A stretch of 14,569 nt of DNA, taken from DATAJX01 sp964601735. GTDB lineage: Bacteria > Pseudomonadota > Alphaproteobacteria > UBA2136 > UBA6156. The first letter of the stretch is position 1; every line of letters begins with the position of its first letter. The stretch covers positions 1-14,569 of the forward strand of contig CAZROO010000023.1 in assembly GCA_964601735.1 (NCBI GenBank). Reading direction: 5' to 3'. Shown piece by piece: positions 13,318-14,569 of this stretch. The notes beneath the pieces are model-generated. The model was not told the DNA's origin and searched no databases. It was given only the letters and a program-made list of their open reading frames with translations. The translations under genes and the position numbers were made by a program.

Positions 13318-13805
13318 CCGCCCACGCCGAGGGGTTCGGGAGGACAACCAGGCAACGCTCCGTGACAATCACATACGCAATTCATATTGTTACTGCCCAC
13401 ACGGTTTGTGGGTATTAACAGCCAAGCAGTTGGCGAGGTTCAGGTGACAGCCAGACCCGCTCTTCCTCCACGGAAGAGCAAAATCGACTCTTAACCGGTC
13501 GGCCGACACTAGAGATTGAGGGGCGCGAGCCTCTTAATTGAATCTCACTAACTGTCTTATGTACAAGACTCGTTTAGTAATAAACGAGGTCTTAAGTAGT
13601 AATAATCGAAGCAGTCTCTTCGGAGATTGTTTTGGTAAGGTTCGGCAATTCGATAGCTTCTTCGGAAGCAATTGAGTCCGAAATCTCCAAGTAACTATAA
13701 GTAAATAAGACGAACAGTAGATGCCGTTGAGCCCTTTAGCGGGGCGAAAACGGTTAAAGCTAGTGATCGGACCGACTTGGATTTTCTGCCTTCGGGCGGA
13801 CACAT
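13318..13805 (+). other. rRNA operon leader with many hairpins, no gene
   Basis: No protein or tRNA gene is seen. Hairpins in order are CCCACA/TGTGGG (13396-13412), GCTCTTCC/GGAAGAGC (13459-13479), the palindrome GTCGGCCGAC (13498-13507), and a 12-bp stem at 13565-13593 with loop GTAA. Three stems follow that are closed by the stable TTCG tetraloop: 13612-13629, the long compound stem 13641-13682, and TCTGCC-TTCG-GGCGGA (13785-13800) just before 16S. These probably guide antitermination and processing. The 3' partner of any pre-16S processing stem lies outside the window. I could not identify a boxA with confidence. Confidence 0.65.

Positions 13806-14569
<764 letters not shown>

Noticed and set aside
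13223..13447. 74-codon frame over the rRNA promoter
   Set aside because: It spans the TTGACA promoter and hairpins of the leader and has no protein-like composition.

Overview
The window looks like a contig end from an alphaproteobacterium. The right edge holds the first half of a 16S rRNA gene with alphaproteobacterial traits: a short helix-17 region and the GTAGAGGTAAAATTCGTAGATAT-type block. The protein genes fit this: an MbfA-type ferritin/VIT1 fusion, a bacterial ELM1-family protein, and an 'MCDFSLH' small protein. The coding part is GC-rich, while the rRNA leader and one intergenic stretch are clearly AT-richer. I cannot name the genus. Two runs of exactly 100 N (1534-1633 and 10212-10311) are assembly gaps, each cutting real genes.

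Layout. (1) 1-2127, minus strand: the 5' part of a small DUF6496-like basic protein, an HNH endonuclease, and a single-chain class II glycyl-tRNA synthetase. The HNH start overlaps the glyS stop by one base. glyS has a good sigma70 promoter at 2247-2275. (2) 2335-2793, plus: an unrecognised 152-aa protein followed by a terminator. (3) 2936-7762, plus: an envelope/isoprenoid run. It encodes a Wzy/WaaL-like O-antigen ligase, a GT4 glycosyltransferase, the exonuclease VII small subunit (xseB), a farnesyl-diphosphate-type prenyl synthase (ispA) and an ELM1-family protein. It ends at a strong terminator (7855-7887). Short 7-8-mer tandem repeats flank ispA. (4) 7888-8317: a 430-base stretch without a convincing gene but with many RNA stems, ending in a T7 tract; it may hold an unassigned structured RNA. 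(5) 8318-11645: fabI (minus), diverging from mbfA (plus), which converges on an M23 murein endopeptidase gene (minus) across the second gap. (6) 11747-13212: three small plus-strand genes (67, 161 and 62 aa), each followed by a strong GGCGGCC-type terminator. The first is preceded by a near-perfect RpoH (sigma32) heat-shock promoter, the second by a sigma70 promoter. (7) 13289-14569: a putative rrn promoter, a roughly 490-base leader rich in UUCG-type hairpins, and 16S rRNA running off the window.

Functionally, the central genes suit envelope polysaccharide assembly: ligase and glycosyltransferase, with the prenyl synthase supplying C15 units from which undecaprenyl carriers can be made. fabI and the M23 peptidase add fatty-acid synthesis and wall remodelling. 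mbfA exports iron. The small terminator-insulated genes before the rRNA operon have no assigned function. No CRISPR array, insertion sequence, integrase or clear defence system was seen. The most novel candidates are the structured intergenic region at 7888-8256 and the RpoH-promoted 67-aa gene.
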